Source: Adiantum capillus-veneris
Lineage: Eukaryota; Streptophyta; Polypodiopsida; Polypodiales; Pteridaceae
NCBI GenBank assembly: GCA_014529385.2
Contig: CM043956.1
Coordinates: 84,993,721-85,057,720 of the forward strand
Direction: 5' to 3'
DNA: 64,000 nucleotides
In this document: positions 12,588-24,577 of the stretch, piece after piece
Layout: each line of letters starts with the position of its first letter
How positions within the stretch are numbered: position 1 is the first letter of the stretch
Notes under the pieces: model-generated
The model's database searches: none
What the model was told of the DNA's origin: nothing
The model's input: the letters and a program-made list of their open reading frames with translations, nothing else
Position numbers and translations under genes: made by a program

Positions 12588-12939
12588 CACTTATTAAGTT
12601 ATTTGTTAGAAAAGGACACTCGTTCCAAATATCAAGAAAAACACTCGATAATCTTTGCAACTTATTAAGTTTGGTTTTTTATGTTTTCTCGTTTGGATTG
12701 TTTCACACACTTAGTAGATCCAATGAAAATGGGGAGCTAAGCTTAATGATGCATTATTGCTCCTCTTGTTTTATTTATTATTTTTACTTATAGTCGGCTA
12801 GTGCTAGCATTATCATGGCTGCTTATGATAAAGGTGGTCAATGCTTTAGAATTGCAAGTTCATGTTGCCTCTACCTGACTCAAGTAGCAACATTGTTTGA
12901 GAGCTCAAAAAGAAACATTGTGTGTGTGTGTGTGTGTGA

Positions 12940-12994
<55 letters not shown>

Positions 12995-13797
12995 GGGGGG
13001 GGATTTGTATCTTAGGTCCAAACCCAAGCATACAATACCAATCTGGCTATAAGTGCATGCTTTGCAAAAAGATTAAAATGGTCACAATGTGGAAGCTAGT
13101 TTTTTTGTTCATGCAATTTTTGGGCTGTGTGGTTGTTTATGTCTAGAATTGTCATGATAAGAAAACATGTTTGGATGTTTTGAATGCTTTGTGCATGTTT
13201 GTATGAAGGTGAATCAACAAGGTGTATAGATATAAAGTATATATACGAGTAAATATGGATGAAGTCACACAAACACAGTTGATTCGTATGCTACAAGACG
13301 TGGTGTAGCACGTGATGTATCCTAATTAAGAGTGATGTAAAACTTGCACGTGTGTGGAGGAGAGCACAATTGTGGTGTTGGATTAGATCCACTCGGCCAT
13401 ATAACTATGCTTGATGCTTTACAATTGCGAGTTCATGCTGCCTCTACCTGACTCAAGTAGCAACATTGTCACTTATTAAGTTATTTGTTAAAAAAGGACA
13501 CTCATTCCAAATATCAAGAAAAATACTCGATAATCCTTGCAACTTATTAAGTTTGTTTTTTATGTTTTCTCGTTTGGATTGTTTCACACACTTAGTAGAT
13601 CCAATGAAAATGGGGAGCTAAGCTTAATGATGCATTATTGCTCCTCTTGTTTTATTTATTATTTTTACTTATAGTCGGCTAGTGCTAGCGTTTTTATGGC
13701 TGCTTATGATAAAGGTGGTCAATGCTTTAGAATTGCAAGTTCATGCTGCCTCTACTTGACTCAAGTAGCAACATTGTTTGAGAGCTCAAAAAGAAAC

Positions 13798-13805
<8 letters not shown>
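12588..13805. repeat. Tandem duplication of an about 880-bp repeat unit
   Basis: The block starting 'cacttattaagttatttgtt' occurs at 12,588 and again at 13,468, each followed by 'gctgcttatgataaaggtgg' and a (GT)n(GA)n tract. A single copy is present at 5,183-5,520 upstream of the first BPS1-like gene. This locus therefore gained an extra tandem copy after, or during, the duplication that made the second gene copy. Confidence 0.75.
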
Positions 13806-13879
<74 letters not shown>

Positions 13880-14085
13880 GGAAATGAAAGGGAAGCCCAA
13901 AATTCTCTAGGATTGCTTTACTCACATAGAGACAGAGGGAGAGAGTGGAAATTGGAACGATACAGGGAACAAAACTTTTGAGGATTGCATTAGTCACATT
14001 CTCCCATATTGTACAATTGAATGTATTTACATTCACAGGCGGAGGCCGGAACCTTTTGAAAAAGGACGTGGGTCCAGCCAGTCTC

Positions 14086-15038
14086 TCAGGGGAGGGCGAG
14101 GAGAGAGAGGCGGAGCGCCACCAGGGCCTGGAAGAGGGAGGCCAGTTGCGAGCGGAGCACGGTGACACACGCTCGGGCTTCTTGCGAGCGCTTGTGCACG
14201 CTGTCGATTATCTGCCTCAGATCCGCAACAGTAGCCTGATCTGCATGAGCTGGTCCGGAGACGGTGGCGTGGATGGAGGCGGCGGCGGAGTGCAGCCCTT
14301 GAAGCTCGAAAAAGAGAGCGCCCATGTCCTCCTGCTTCAGGTCACACTGCAGCTGCCACAGGGGCCCACCCCACATCGTTACCGTCGCTAGGCTACTGCT
14401 CTTGCAGCTGGAGGCGACGATCTTGCAGGCGCTGCGGATGGCGCCAGATGATGATCGGAGGGGGGGAGCGAAGGTTGCGATGGCGGAGGCCACCACTAGC
14501 AGAGATATGAGCAAGGTGCCATCCAAGGCGTGATGGAGGGGCTGTGCTGCGGGATCACGTCGACAATTAGCTGCAGGTGCCAGCAGCTCGCGCTTGGCCG
14601 CCAGCAGCAAGGCCGCCTGCGCCTCTTTGATGGGCCTGTATTGGGCACTGCTGAGCGATTGAAGGCCATCTAAGCACGGTCGCAGCCGCCGTGCTGCTGC
14701 CAGGCGACCTGCTCTGGAGGTCTGTACTCCTCGGGCGCTCTGAACTAGCGCTGCCTGAAGGGAGCCAGCTGGCGGTCCACGTCGTCTGCCACCTGCTTGA
14801 GAGAGGTGCAAGCGTCCAGCAAGCTCAGCATCTCATCGGCGCGCTGATTGGCGGGTGGAGGCGCAAGCGCATTCTTGAGAGCAGAGGAAAGAGCGGAGTG
14901 GGTGGAGAGCGTGCAGGCGCAGGCGTCAAGCAGCCAAGCACCTGCACCTGCGCTTGCTGCTAGTTGAAGGGGGGCCGTGTTCTTCATGCGGAATGACTGT
15001 ACTCTGGCCACCAAGGCCAGAAGGTTGCCAGCGCCCAT
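14086..15038 (-). pseudogene. BPS1/ROH1-like gene, copy 2, frameshift plus internal deletion
   Basis: Near-identical to copy 1 at 5,703-6,758 but broken differently. A 1-bp loss near 14,764 (GGGAGCC for GGGAGCCC) shifts the frame between the N-terminal part (15,038-14,745) and the rest (14,811-14,086). An in-frame 99-bp loss near 14,938 removes 33 residues. The codon that is a stop in copy 1 is Trp (TGG) here. Upstream and downstream flanks are shared with copy 1, so this is a segmental duplication and not an independent insertion. Same caveat on family assignment. Confidence 0.55.
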
Positions 15039-15059
15039 TTTTCTGCTGATCTTATCGAC

Positions 15060-15398
15060 ACAAGCTGATGATGATGATGATTCTGCTCAACGCGGTGCTT
15101 GGGAAAACTGGTTCATCAGCACACACATTTATATAATTAGTGTATGCTCTGGATTTCAGTCGATCCTCTTTACATGATTTCACCCACCTGCTCACTCACG
15201 CCAATTGCATTTCTAGATTTTGTTTTTTAAACCTTGTCCACGGTTCGCATATGCCAAAAAAAAAAAAAAAAAAAAAAAAAGGGCACTAATATTCTCTACC
15301 CATCATATACTTTCCATCTCAAGCTACTCTCTTTTGTTTCTTGCAAGGTGTCCTCCCCCTTCCTCTCTCTCGTCACTGCTTACCTCTTCTCTTGAGGG

Positions 15399-15454
<56 letters not shown>

Positions 15455-17118
15455 ATGATCGTAAAAGTCTTAATGCTTTTCTCGTGATGAATTTTGCATG
15501 TGATACTTCTTTTGCTTTATTTTCTGCACCTAGAGTGATTGGACTACTTAGTTTTAGTGTGAGTAACTTAGAATCTTCTAATCTAATACTTTTTTTAAGA
15601 TCGATGGACTTGAAGACATGCCTCACCATGTCGCGTGATTAATTTTGCATGTCATACTGCTTTTGCTTTTTTACACCTAGAGTGAATTGCACTACTTAGT
15701 TTTAGTGTGAGTAAAGAATCTTTTTACGTGAACAAAGAATCCGATCCGTTGTAAAAGATCTAAGATATTGAATCTCCTAATTGAGCTCGAAATTAAACCA
15801 AAGGGCCTATAAGCATTTAAAACTTGTAATACCACTGTTTGGAACTCCATCATTCTTTCCAATTTTTGTTAAGATTTTTCTTCAGCTATTCTTCTACTCT
15901 CCCCCTTACGCTTAAAGTGCATGTATATTTGACTAACCAGGTAAAAAATCTCACAAGTATTAAAAGTCTTAATGTTTTTCTCGTCGTGATAAATTTTGCA
16001 TGTGATTCTTATTTTGATTTTGTACATGTGGAGTGATTGCACTACTTAGGTTTAGTCCGAGTAAATAATCTTTTAACGTGAACAATTTACACACATGGAG
16101 TGATTGCACTAGTTAGTTTTAGTGTGAGTGAAGAATCTTTTAATATGAACAAAGAATTTGATCGGTTGCAATATCTAAGATATTGAATCTCCTAATCAAG
16201 CTACTAATTAGAACAATTTAAAGTTGATCCCATCATCCCAAATCCTAGATTGCACCCTTTGCTACATAGTACTAGCTTTGTATGATCATCATGCTTTATG
16301 TTCAATGTCAACTGAATGCCATACAAAGAGAATCTTAATGCACTATTATCCCAAGGTAAGGCAAGGTCTACCGTCTATGAAGACAAAAGCTCGCCCTCTA
16401 GATGGCTTGAACTCAATATCTTTTTTTCCCATTGGTACTCTAACAAAACTTTTCTAAACACTTGGAGAACCTACTCATGGAAAATTTTAATGGTAAAATT
16501 GACTATATACTTTGAAAGTTTCTACTTTAGATTTTGTAAGTTTCACCTTCAAATCTATAATTATAGGTAAATTTCAAATTTGTAGGTGGGATTCCACTAA
16601 ACCTAGGTTTGTCTACGTTCCAAAAGCAAGTCTATGTCATGGTCGAAACGTTTTTTGCTAAGTCCTGAAGAATGACATGAGTTTTTTATGTGATTTGTCC
16701 TTCTGCCCAAAACTATACATATGTTAATGCTTCCTATTGCTTTACCCTATTTTTTCTAGATAAGGCCTCTTGTAGCAATACAAAAATTTGCAACCTACTC
16801 ATATGCTCTCACCTACATAAGGTTGATGTCGCTAGCCAAAAACTGTCCCCTTGATTACGAGTTGATGCAACACAACTGCTTCTTCAAACATGAAACAATG
16901 GGCTTTATGCCTGACATATGTAGCTAATGACAAAGAGTAAAATCAACAACACGGATGCTAACAATCCCAATGCTTAGCTTAGCACCCTCCAATTCAAAAA
17001 ATGAGTTGAAGTTGGGATTTAGTGAGGGATTTTAAACCTTAGAAGCAAAAGCTCCAAGAGTGATTTATATGAAAGGTCAACAATCAGTTGACGATTTTTG
17101 TGACTCCGAAGATGATTC

Positions 17119-17198
<80 letters not shown>

Positions 17199-18619
17199 GG
17201 AATAAAGGGTAGCTTAATTTTCTACACCTAGAGTGGTTGCACTACTTAGTTTTACTATGAGTAACTTAGAATCTTTTAATCTAATACTTTCTTTAAGGCC
17301 GATGGACTTGAAGACATGTGTCACCATATCCCGTGACTTATTTTGCATGTGATACTTCTTTTTCTTTTCTACACCTAGAGTGAATTGCACTACTTAGTTT
17401 TAGTGTGAGTAAAGAATCTTTTTACGTGAACGAAGAATCCGATCCGTTGTAAAAGATTTAAGATATTGAATCTCCTAATTGAACTCTTAATTAGACCAAA
17501 GGGCCTATAAGCATTTAGACTTGTAAGACCGCTATTTGGAACTCCATCATACTTTCCACTTTTTGTTAAGCTTTTTCTTTAGCTTTTCTTCTACTCCCCC
17601 CCTTAGGCTTAAAGTGCATGTATATTTGACTAGCCAGGTAAAAAATCTCACAAGTATTAAAAATCTTAATGCTTTTCTTGTCGTGATGAATTTTGCATGT
17701 GATTCTTATTTTGATTTTGTACATGTGGAGTGATTGCACTACTTAGTTTTATTGTGAGTAAATAATCTTCTAATGTGAACAATTTGCATACATGGAGTGA
17801 TTGCACTAGTTAGTTTTAGTGTGAGTGAAGAATCTTTTAATAGGAACAAAGAATTTGATCGGTTGCAATATCTAAGATATTGAATCTCCTAATCAAGCTA
17901 TTAATTAGACCAAAGGGCCAATTTAAAGATGATCCTATCATCCCAAATCCTAGATTGCACCCTTTGCTACATAGTACTAGCTTTGTATGATCATCATGCT
18001 TTATGTTCAATGTCAACTGAGAATGCCATACAAAGAGAATCTTAATGCACTATTATCCCAAGGTAAGGCAAGGTCTACCGTCTATGAAGACAAAAACTCG
18101 CCCTCTAGATGGATTGAACTCAATATCTCTTTTTTTCGATTGATACTCTTAACAAAACTTTTCTAAACACTTGGAGAACCTACTCATGAAAAATTTTAAT
18201 GGTAAAATTGACTATATACTTTGAAATTTTTTACTCTAGATTTTGTAAGTTTCACCTTCAAATCTATAATTATAGGTAGATTTCAAAACTTGTAGATGGG
18301 ATTCCACTAAACCTAGGTTTGTCCGCGTTCCAAAAGCAAGTCTATGTCATGGTGGAAACGTTTTTTGCTAAGTCCTAAACGATGACATGAGTTTTTTATG
18401 TGATTTGTCTCTCTGCCCAAAACTATACATATGTTAATGCTTCCTATTGCTTTACCCTATTTTTTGCATGTGATACTTCTTTTGCTTTTCTACACCTAGA
18501 GTGAATTGCACTACTTACTTTTAGTGGGAGCAAAGAATCTTTTAATGTGAACAAAGAATTTGATCCGCTATTAATTAGACCAAACTGCCTATTTAAAGAT
18601 CCCATCATCCCAAATCCTA
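15060..18619. repeat. R1/R2 repeat region, about 1.7-kb unit duplicated in tandem
   Basis: No gene. 15,480-16,840 and 17,180-18,460 run parallel with an offset near 1.7 kb (e.g. 'ggaactccatcat' at 15,840 and 17,537; 'ctagattgcaccctttgcta' at about 16,246 and 17,950). A third partial copy begins at 18,460 and is cut at 18,624 by the LTR element; it resumes at 31,597. An A-run of about 24 lies at 15,256-15,280 and a (CT)n(CA)n tract at 15,400-15,455. Confidence 0.75.
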
Positions 18620-18624
18620 GATTG

Positions 18625-18792
18625 TGTTAGGTAAAGGCGGTGTACCTCACTGTGGTTTGCCCGTGTCTGTCGGCCAGTGTCTGGCCGCTCACATTTATCT
18701 CCTTATCTTTTATACATACAAAGAATAAGGAGCTCTCACTCATACTCACATTGTGCTCATATAATGAGATTTGTAAGCTCCACCCACATCCT

Positions 18793-18849
<57 letters not shown>

Positions 18850-18875
18850 ACATGCATCGCATTCGTGCATTCACA
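18625..18875 (+). repeat. 5' LTR of the host copia-type element
   Basis: 251 bp, TG..CA, matching 31,352-31,596 throughout, including the 'catacaaagaataaggagct' block. A (CT)n tract at about 18,788-18,845 accounts for most of the length difference between the LTRs. Confidence 0.9.
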
Positions 18876-18877
18876 AT

Positions 18878-18889
18878 TTGTATTAGAGC
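18878..18889 (+). promoter_or_regulatory. Primer-binding site (initiator tRNA-Met type)
   Basis: TTGTATTAGAGC lies 2 bases after the 5' LTR and differs at two positions from TGGTATCAGAGC, the usual plant copia primer-binding site. Confidence 0.75.
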
Positions 18890-19176
18890 TTTGGCGACAC
18901 ACATGCAACGGCTTCCCGGAGAGACAAAAGCGACAGAGCTCGGCTATGGCAGCTTGAGCTCGGTAGCGGTGGATACGGCTCGATGGTGTCAGATCTTAGC
19001 TTAGCTATGTATATTCAGTTTTTGTAGAGCTTGTGTAGCAAGCCATTGCTGAATTTTGTAGAGAAAGAGAAGAAACAAGAAGTGTTGCAACTCGTTTTTA
19101 CTGTTTTTGGATCCCGAGATAATGTTTTTTGCATATATCCATCACAAAATTACAACAAGTGTAACAGCAACAAGTT

Positions 19177-19206
19177 CATTAGGAAAAAAATGGACTCTCC
19201 ATGGGC
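19177..19206 (+). repeat. Left terminal inverted repeat
   Basis: 30 bp starting CATTAGGAAAAAAATGG and ending CTCTCCATGGGC. Its reverse complement at 28,696-28,725 differs only at positions 13 and 25. Confidence 0.88.
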
Positions 19207-19735
19207 GTTGTAAGAATCCCTAATTTAAAGGAAGCCTGCCAAGATTAAGGGGGACAAAGGCTTTGAATGGGGCTATTTTGGTAGGGTCTTCTCCACCTTT
19301 GACCCCTAAAAAGATAGGGGGAAGGGTGGGGGGGGGGGGGGGGGGGGGGGTAACCATTTAAAAAGTAGGGAAGGGGGGGGTAAACCATTTGAAAAGTAGG
19401 GGGATAGGAGGTCTTCTCTCTCTACCTTTTTGGCCAACTTGTAAGTGGCCTCTTAACTCTCCCATGCCACCTAAGCAAATCCGTGGGTCAAAGAGGTCAA
19501 AAAAATAACTTTTTTCAAAAACTTTCAAAAAAACTCTATTCTCCCCTAAAAAGTACCCCCAACATATACACATAATAAAAAAATGTTTTTTAAGTTAAAT
19601 TACTCAAAATTCAACATTTTTTTACTCCCTCCAAACTTTTAGAAAATTCCCCCCAAAATTGAAAACTCTCTCTCTCCTAATCTAAGCTCCTCTCCTACAC
19701 CCATCCCCCTTGCACCTGCACCTGCTGCTACACCT

Positions 19736-22625
19736 ATGCACCCATCTCTCCATCCTTCAAGCTCCATCTCTCCATCCTACAAGCTCTATCTCTCCATCCT
19801 TCAAGCTCCATCTCTCCATCCTACAATGCCTCTTGACGACGTGACCAATGTCCCAGCAAGCTCTTCACGCGGTAGGTCTCCAGGGCTTTTCCTACGCCTA
19901 CCTCAAGAGTATGTTCCGACAAAGAAAACATGCTTGGGTACATTACCTTCAGCCAACGAACACCGCGCTCAAGGGGAGAAGAATGTGGATCTCTGGACAG
20001 ACGGATGCTTGTATCCAAAGGATCCTTCTCTCAATGTTTATCCGTCTTTTACAAACATTCCATCACTATTGCAATACGTTGGAAATGGAGAGCAAGGTTT
20101 GTTGGGCTACTGCAAGAGACTCAACAAACACGAGATTGCGCGGTCCGAGATCTACTTGCGTCATTGGCAGTTGCTCAATGGGAGTTTCCACAATCTCCAA
20201 GCTCAGATGCAAACAGCTACTAGTGCGCTTGAGGAGGCAAAGAGCACCATCACAACCAAGGAAAATGTAATTAAAAAGCTTGAGGATACTCTTTCACACA
20301 TGAAGAGTACTGCCATGGGAGGTAGGGTGAGGAAACGAGAGTTGTCCGAAATTTAGACTCTTGCACCACGTGGAGGTGCAAGAAAATGAAGGGTGACAGC
20401 TATGAGGTAACATGTTCTATCCCTCATGTTGTTTAAGTTTAATACGGTTCATCATTGTTGTTTTGGGCAATAGGAACTTCGTCCAAGAAACGTGCGGCGG
20501 CGAGAATGCGTCAGCTAGGGCTACTTTACTTCGTTCTTGTTTCAACAAAGAGGATTTTATTGGGATGCTTGATGCTCCAGAGGCAAAACACTTCAAAGAC
20601 GCAATCACTAAGAGAGTTCTTAGAGATTTTTCTAATATTGTCACTGATCTAGATGTTCAGGATATTTGTGATGCTGTTGGGATTAGTACCAAGGGCTATC
20701 AAGCAATACATCAAGTGTTAAAAGATGCATTAAGAAGTCGAGGAGTCACGGAAAACCTATTCCCACTTCCTCACAGAGTGAAGATTGCCAAGAAGGTGTC
20801 AAATGAAGATGTTGTTCACCGATTAGGGGACTACTTGTATATTGAAGACACGATGCCTCTTCAGCCGCTCCGTAGCAAATCACAAGGAAGGAAGGGCCGC
20901 GGGAAGGGAAGCGGTGCTGTTTCTAACAGTGTGTTGCGGACCGAAGGGTTTGTTTACACCAAATTCAACAATATCTTTGTGGACTTGATACGATTGCAGC
21001 AGTCCATGGCTATTTTCTACAATTTGAGTGATGCAGGTTAGTTTAGAGTTTCCTACATGCTCTATGATGTGCCATAACATGCATTCTGAGGCTTTATGTT
21101 GTTGGCAGTTCTTGAAGGCAAGCTTGTGTTCGTGCTGAAGTTGGATGAGTGTGTAATTGTTAAAGGGAGAAAGTTGGAGAGAATGAGCATCACGCTTATG
21201 AATGAAGCCCTAGCTTATGCCAAGCAATCTTGCAGTTCGAGTGAAGCGACAAAGCCCTCTTTTAGTGTGCAATCAGAGAAGGATATATGGTGGCTTGGTG
21301 CAATTGAAGTTCCGAAAGAGACACATGAAGTCCTTGCATGGATTTTCAGTAGAATCCCATGGGTCACAGAGGTAATTAAAGCTCAAATAAACGGTGAGAA
21401 GCTCATGGTTCCAGGACGTGGGGAGTTTGATGTTGAATGGCATTTAGGTGGTGATGTAAAGACCATAAAGTGCATGCTTGGATTCAAACAAGGTGCAAAA
21501 TATTTACTTCCCTGTCCATTCTGTACGAAAGGGCACAAGACAAGTCGAGCAACTCAAGTGGAAGGTCAGGACGATGATAATGATGACCATATAAATAGGG
21601 AGTGGCAAAGTTCGGTTCTTTTATGTGATATGCTGCAGGTGCCCAATAGGGATAGCAAAGATCCTGGGTGGAACCCCATAATTCCCTTCTCCCTCAACAA
21701 TGTTCACTTTTGCACATTGCATGCGTTTATGCGAATATTTGATAGGATCTTAAAGCATCACATTGATTATGCTTTCACAATGAAGCCCCTTCAATGGTCA
21801 AAAGACTCCTTGCAGGGGGTGGAGATGCTCCTTAATGAGATTGGATGTCACCGATCATGGGTGAACATTGTAGCAGAGACTTGTAGGGAGAAGACATATG
21901 AGGTGGCACAGAAGGTTTCGATGAATGGAGCCAAAGCACGTCGATTTTTCAAGAAGATGTCAAAGTCTCCAATGCAGGGATCCAAGGCAAGTGTCGATCT
22001 AGCAAGTGAGAAGCGGTGGGAGTTGTGGAAAGATTTGTGTTCATGCACGATGGACAAAGATCCCAATGTGGAGGTTTCTAACCAACGCAAGCTAGTATGG
22101 TCATCCTTTCAAAAGGTTGTGCAATTGATGAATCTTTCAAGCACCACCGTTGAGAAGCGAGAGGAGTTCAAGAAGGTGCTTTATGAATTCACAAAGGCCG
22201 CTAAGGACGGATGGTCTGAAAGCAAGATTACACACTACATGGTTTGTTTTAACGGACTCTATGCGCATGGTGCATACTTCATGGACCGCTATGGTTCGCT
22301 TGATATATGGAGTACACAAGGCATGGAGAAGTCCCACTATCGAGCAAAAGGAGTCTACTTCAAGAATACTCGGCATGGTGGTGGTAGTTCACACTCCAAC
22401 TACCTCAAAGAGATGTTTAATTGGTTTTTTAGGCACACCTTTGGGAGAACTCGTACTATTGAGAAAGCAAGAGAATCGATGTTAGCAAAGCAGTTACGCA
22501 ACGCTTCCCGTACTGTAGCATTCGAGAAGTGGAAACGCTCGCGAGCGTCCCTCGGCCACGAAGCTTGGCATGCAACTAAATATCGAAAAGGCAGCGTTTG
22601 GGCGTCGCGTCAGCCGTCCGCATGA
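19736..22625 (+). CDS. Candidate DDE/RNase H-fold transposase-like protein, multi-exon
   Basis: Exon 1 runs 19,736 (or ATG 19,826) to about 20,356 and ends in a coiled coil. Exon 2 covers about 20,474-21,036. A clear intron 21,037-21,108 (GT..CAG) joins exon 3, 21,109-22,625, in frame. The exon 1-2 junction is unclear because the frame differs and stops intervene, so a frameshift or an undetected intron is likely. Candidate catalytic residues in exon 3: Asp at 21,144 (KLDECV), Asp at 21,453 (GGDVK) and Glu at 22,326 (QGMEKSH), a D-103-D-291-E spacing, with a PCPFC zinc-like motif after the second Asp and LHAFMRIFDR between. The layout recalls uncharacterised transposase-like proteins of animals; the link is from memory. 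About 900 residues. No superfamily assigned. Confidence 0.65.
19740..19825 (+). repeat. Minisatellite at the start of the transposase-like gene
   Basis: About four tandem copies of a 25-bp unit (ATCTCTCCATCCT + TCAAGCTCC) end directly at ATG 19,826. The repeat could be the 5' leader if translation starts at 19,826, or encode a Ser/Pro/Leu-rich N-terminus if it starts at 19,736. The lack of protein-like composition favours 19,826. Confidence 0.75.
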
Positions 22626-22775
22626 TCTTGGTTTAGTTGTTCAATTCAATTTCTTTATTTGAGTTTCACTTAATTGGCCGCATAGTGTGAAAGGGCTCAA
22701 ATCTCAAAAAAACCTATTTAAAGGTTGAAGGGGCTCATTTTGTCATCTTCCCTACTAGGTGCAACCATGGCATGA

Positions 22776-23122
22776 ACAAAACAAACGGCTAGGATTGCAT
22801 ATCCAGAGGGGCCGGATGGCCAACAACTCAAAGGTACAGCAACAGAAGCTGGAACTTCACAAGCTCAAGGTGAAGTCCACACAGAAGAAGCTGGAGCTTC
22901 AAATCAGCATGGCCAGTCCTCTACAGCAGCAAAAGAGAGACGAAAGCATCGTCTTGTTGTCTATTCATCGGACTCCAACGATTCTGATGGCAACAGGGAG
23001 GATGAGAGCAACCAGGGCAAGGAAACAAATAGCCAAAAGCAGCGTCAGAAGGCTCCGAAGAGACACAAACGGATGAAGATGCCCCATGAGTTGGCGTCCA
23101 AATACAAACTTATCAGGCTCAC
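22776..23122 (+). CDS. Possible upstream exon or N-terminal extension of the H3-like gene
   Basis: One frame stays open from about 22,776 to 23,170 and has protein-like composition: a Gly/Gln/Thr-rich part, then [11 protein letters not shown] and a basic stretch [13 protein letters not shown]. It has no good ATG: the nearby ATG GCA at 22,767 meets TGA at once, but an acceptor-like CTAG at about 22,793 could make it a spliced exon. It is one frame away from the H3 frame starting at 23,123, so an intron, a frameshift, or two separate genes are all possible. If joined, the H3 would carry a tail of well over 150 residues. Confidence 0.4.
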
Positions 23123-23629
23123 ATGTCTATTGGGGGTAAGACACTTCCTAAAGGGAGTGGACCTACACCATCACATCCGGTCGATAGTGAAGAGCACGAA
23201 TCAGATGGAGAGTGGGTGGAATCCGATTATGAGGTGTTGGAAGTGCCTGTGAAGAAAAAAAAGAGAAAGAGCATTGTATACAAGAAGAGGAAGCAACCTG
23301 CCCTGACTCGTGCCAAAAATGCACCTCCACGTCGACCTAAGAAGGTAAGAAAGCACAGCCGTGCTTTTGCGGAGATTCGACACTATCAAAAGAGCAACGA
23401 GCTCTTGATTCGGAGGGCCCCTTTTGCAAGGCTATGTAGGGAGGTTTTGCAATTGTACAACACTCAGTCTCGGATGGGCGCCGTGGCCATAGAGGCAGTC
23501 CAAGAGGCAGCAGAGCAATATTTAACTGGCATATTCGAGGATTCTAACCTCTGTGCCATCCATGCAAAGCATGTAACCATTATGCCCAAGGATATGCAGC
23601 TTGCTCGCCGTTTGCGCCATGAGGAGTAG
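23123..23629 (+). CDS. Histone H3-fold protein encoded inside a DNA transposon
   Basis: 168 codons from ATG 23,123 to TAG 23,627. Residues about 79-168 match the core of histone H3 with no gap: alpha-[10 protein letters not shown], alpha-1 ELLIRR.PF.RL.RE, loop 1 of the same length as replicative H3, alpha-2 ending [13 protein letters not shown], loop 2 VTIMPKD and alpha-3 MQLARRLR. Conserved H3 residues include the YQKS lysine (K56 equivalent), the NLC cysteine (C110) and the MPKD lysine (K122). The normal tail (ARTKQTARKS) is absent; instead there is an acidic segment (20-40) and a Lys/Arg-rich segment (43-76). Expected role: nucleosomal H3 or a decoy/chaperone-binding H3 in the nucleus. 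The core is very well kept while flanking genes are broken, suggesting selection. No stop or frameshift in the core. Confidence 0.93.
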   Translation: MSIGGKTLPKGSGPTPSHPVDSEEHESDGEWVESDYEVLEVPVKKKKRKSIVYKKRKQPALTRAKNAPPRRPKKVRKHSRAFAEIRHYQKSNELLIRRAPFARLCREVLQLYNTQSRMGAVAIEAVQEAAEQYLTGIFEDSNLCAIHAKHVTIMPKDMQLARRLRHEE

Positions 23630-24009
23630 CTTGTAATTAGGCATCAACATTTTTGTATTTACGGAACTCCAAGATTGGGAAGAATTTGAATACAAGCGTC
23701 TTTTGGTTCAATATCCCACTCTGTGCATTGTATTGGGAAGAATTTGAATATAAGCATCTTTTATTGTATACCCCAGTGCGCAATGTATTGTTTTAATTCT
23801 GCACCATGCAATGTAGCAGTGGTTCAAGTTTTGTCTACCTTCTATTGTATGTATGTAGCCATTAGCTTGTTATTGTGAAAAATTGCCTACGTTTAGCACC
23901 TTGCCTAAGTGGGGCAGGCACTTCCTGATGTATCCATGCTATGTGACTTACTATTGCATGGAAAAAACATCTACAAAGTGTTCAAAATGGCTTGGAATGC
24001 CCCCAAGTT

Positions 24010-24083
24010 GGCTGCCACAAGGGCGCGCATTTGGGGCATCCAGAAGCCTATGGATGGACATAATGCGCGCCCTTGTGGCAGCC
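24010..24083. repeat. Hairpin 1: perfect 22-bp stem, 30-nt loop
   Basis: 24,010-24,031 (GGCTGCCACAAGGGCGCGCA..) is the exact reverse complement of 24,062-24,083. The 30-nt loop contains a further short stem (CATCC..GGATG). The same stem sequence recurs in hairpin 2. Confidence 0.92.
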
Positions 24084-24237
24084 TCTCCTAGTGCTTTGCT
24101 GACACTCTCCAGTGGTTTCCAGACAATTTTGACAAGCAATAAGTATGTTTTGTTTGCTTCAATGCTTCAATTAGCATAGATGCTGCTGGAATTCATCCCC
24201 CCTTAGTCCATGTCAGTCCTAAACTCCAGAAAGGGCT

Positions 24238-24560
24238 TAGATATTGCCACAAAGTTTACTCTTGTGGTTTGTTAATACAACTTTAGGTATCTGGGGCAAG
24301 ATGGGCTTAAGGTTACCTGGGTATCCATGTCTTCTTGTTTTGCAGCTGGGTATTATTGTCTTCTCACTCTGTTTTGTAACTGGATATGCTCCTATTCTCC
24401 AAGAAGGATTTAGATATTGCCACAGTTTTGTGGTTTGTTAATACATCTTTAGGTATCTGGGGCAAGATGGTCTTTAGGTTACCTGGGTATCCATGTGTTT
24501 CTCTTTTGCAACTGGGTATTAATTCCTTGAAACTCTGTTTTGTACTTGGGTATGCTCTTA
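24238..24560 (+). repeat. Two direct repeats of about 150-170 bp
   Basis: 'tagatattgccaca' begins both units (24,238 and 24,411). Each continues through 'ttaggtatctggggcaagat' and 'ttacctgggtatccatgt' to 'ctctgttttgta.ctgg'. They lie between the two hairpins. Confidence 0.85.
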
Positions 24561-24577
24561 GATGTGTCCAAATTCAT

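Noticed and set aside
23123-23629. Calling the H3-fold protein a centromeric H3 (CENH3)
   Set aside because: Loop 1 is not longer than in ordinary H3 and loop 2 has MPKD as in ordinary H3. The divergent tail alone is not enough.
23883-24179. Small ORFs over the hairpin at 24,010
   Set aside because: They are produced by the inverted repeat, which reads open on both strands; no domain.
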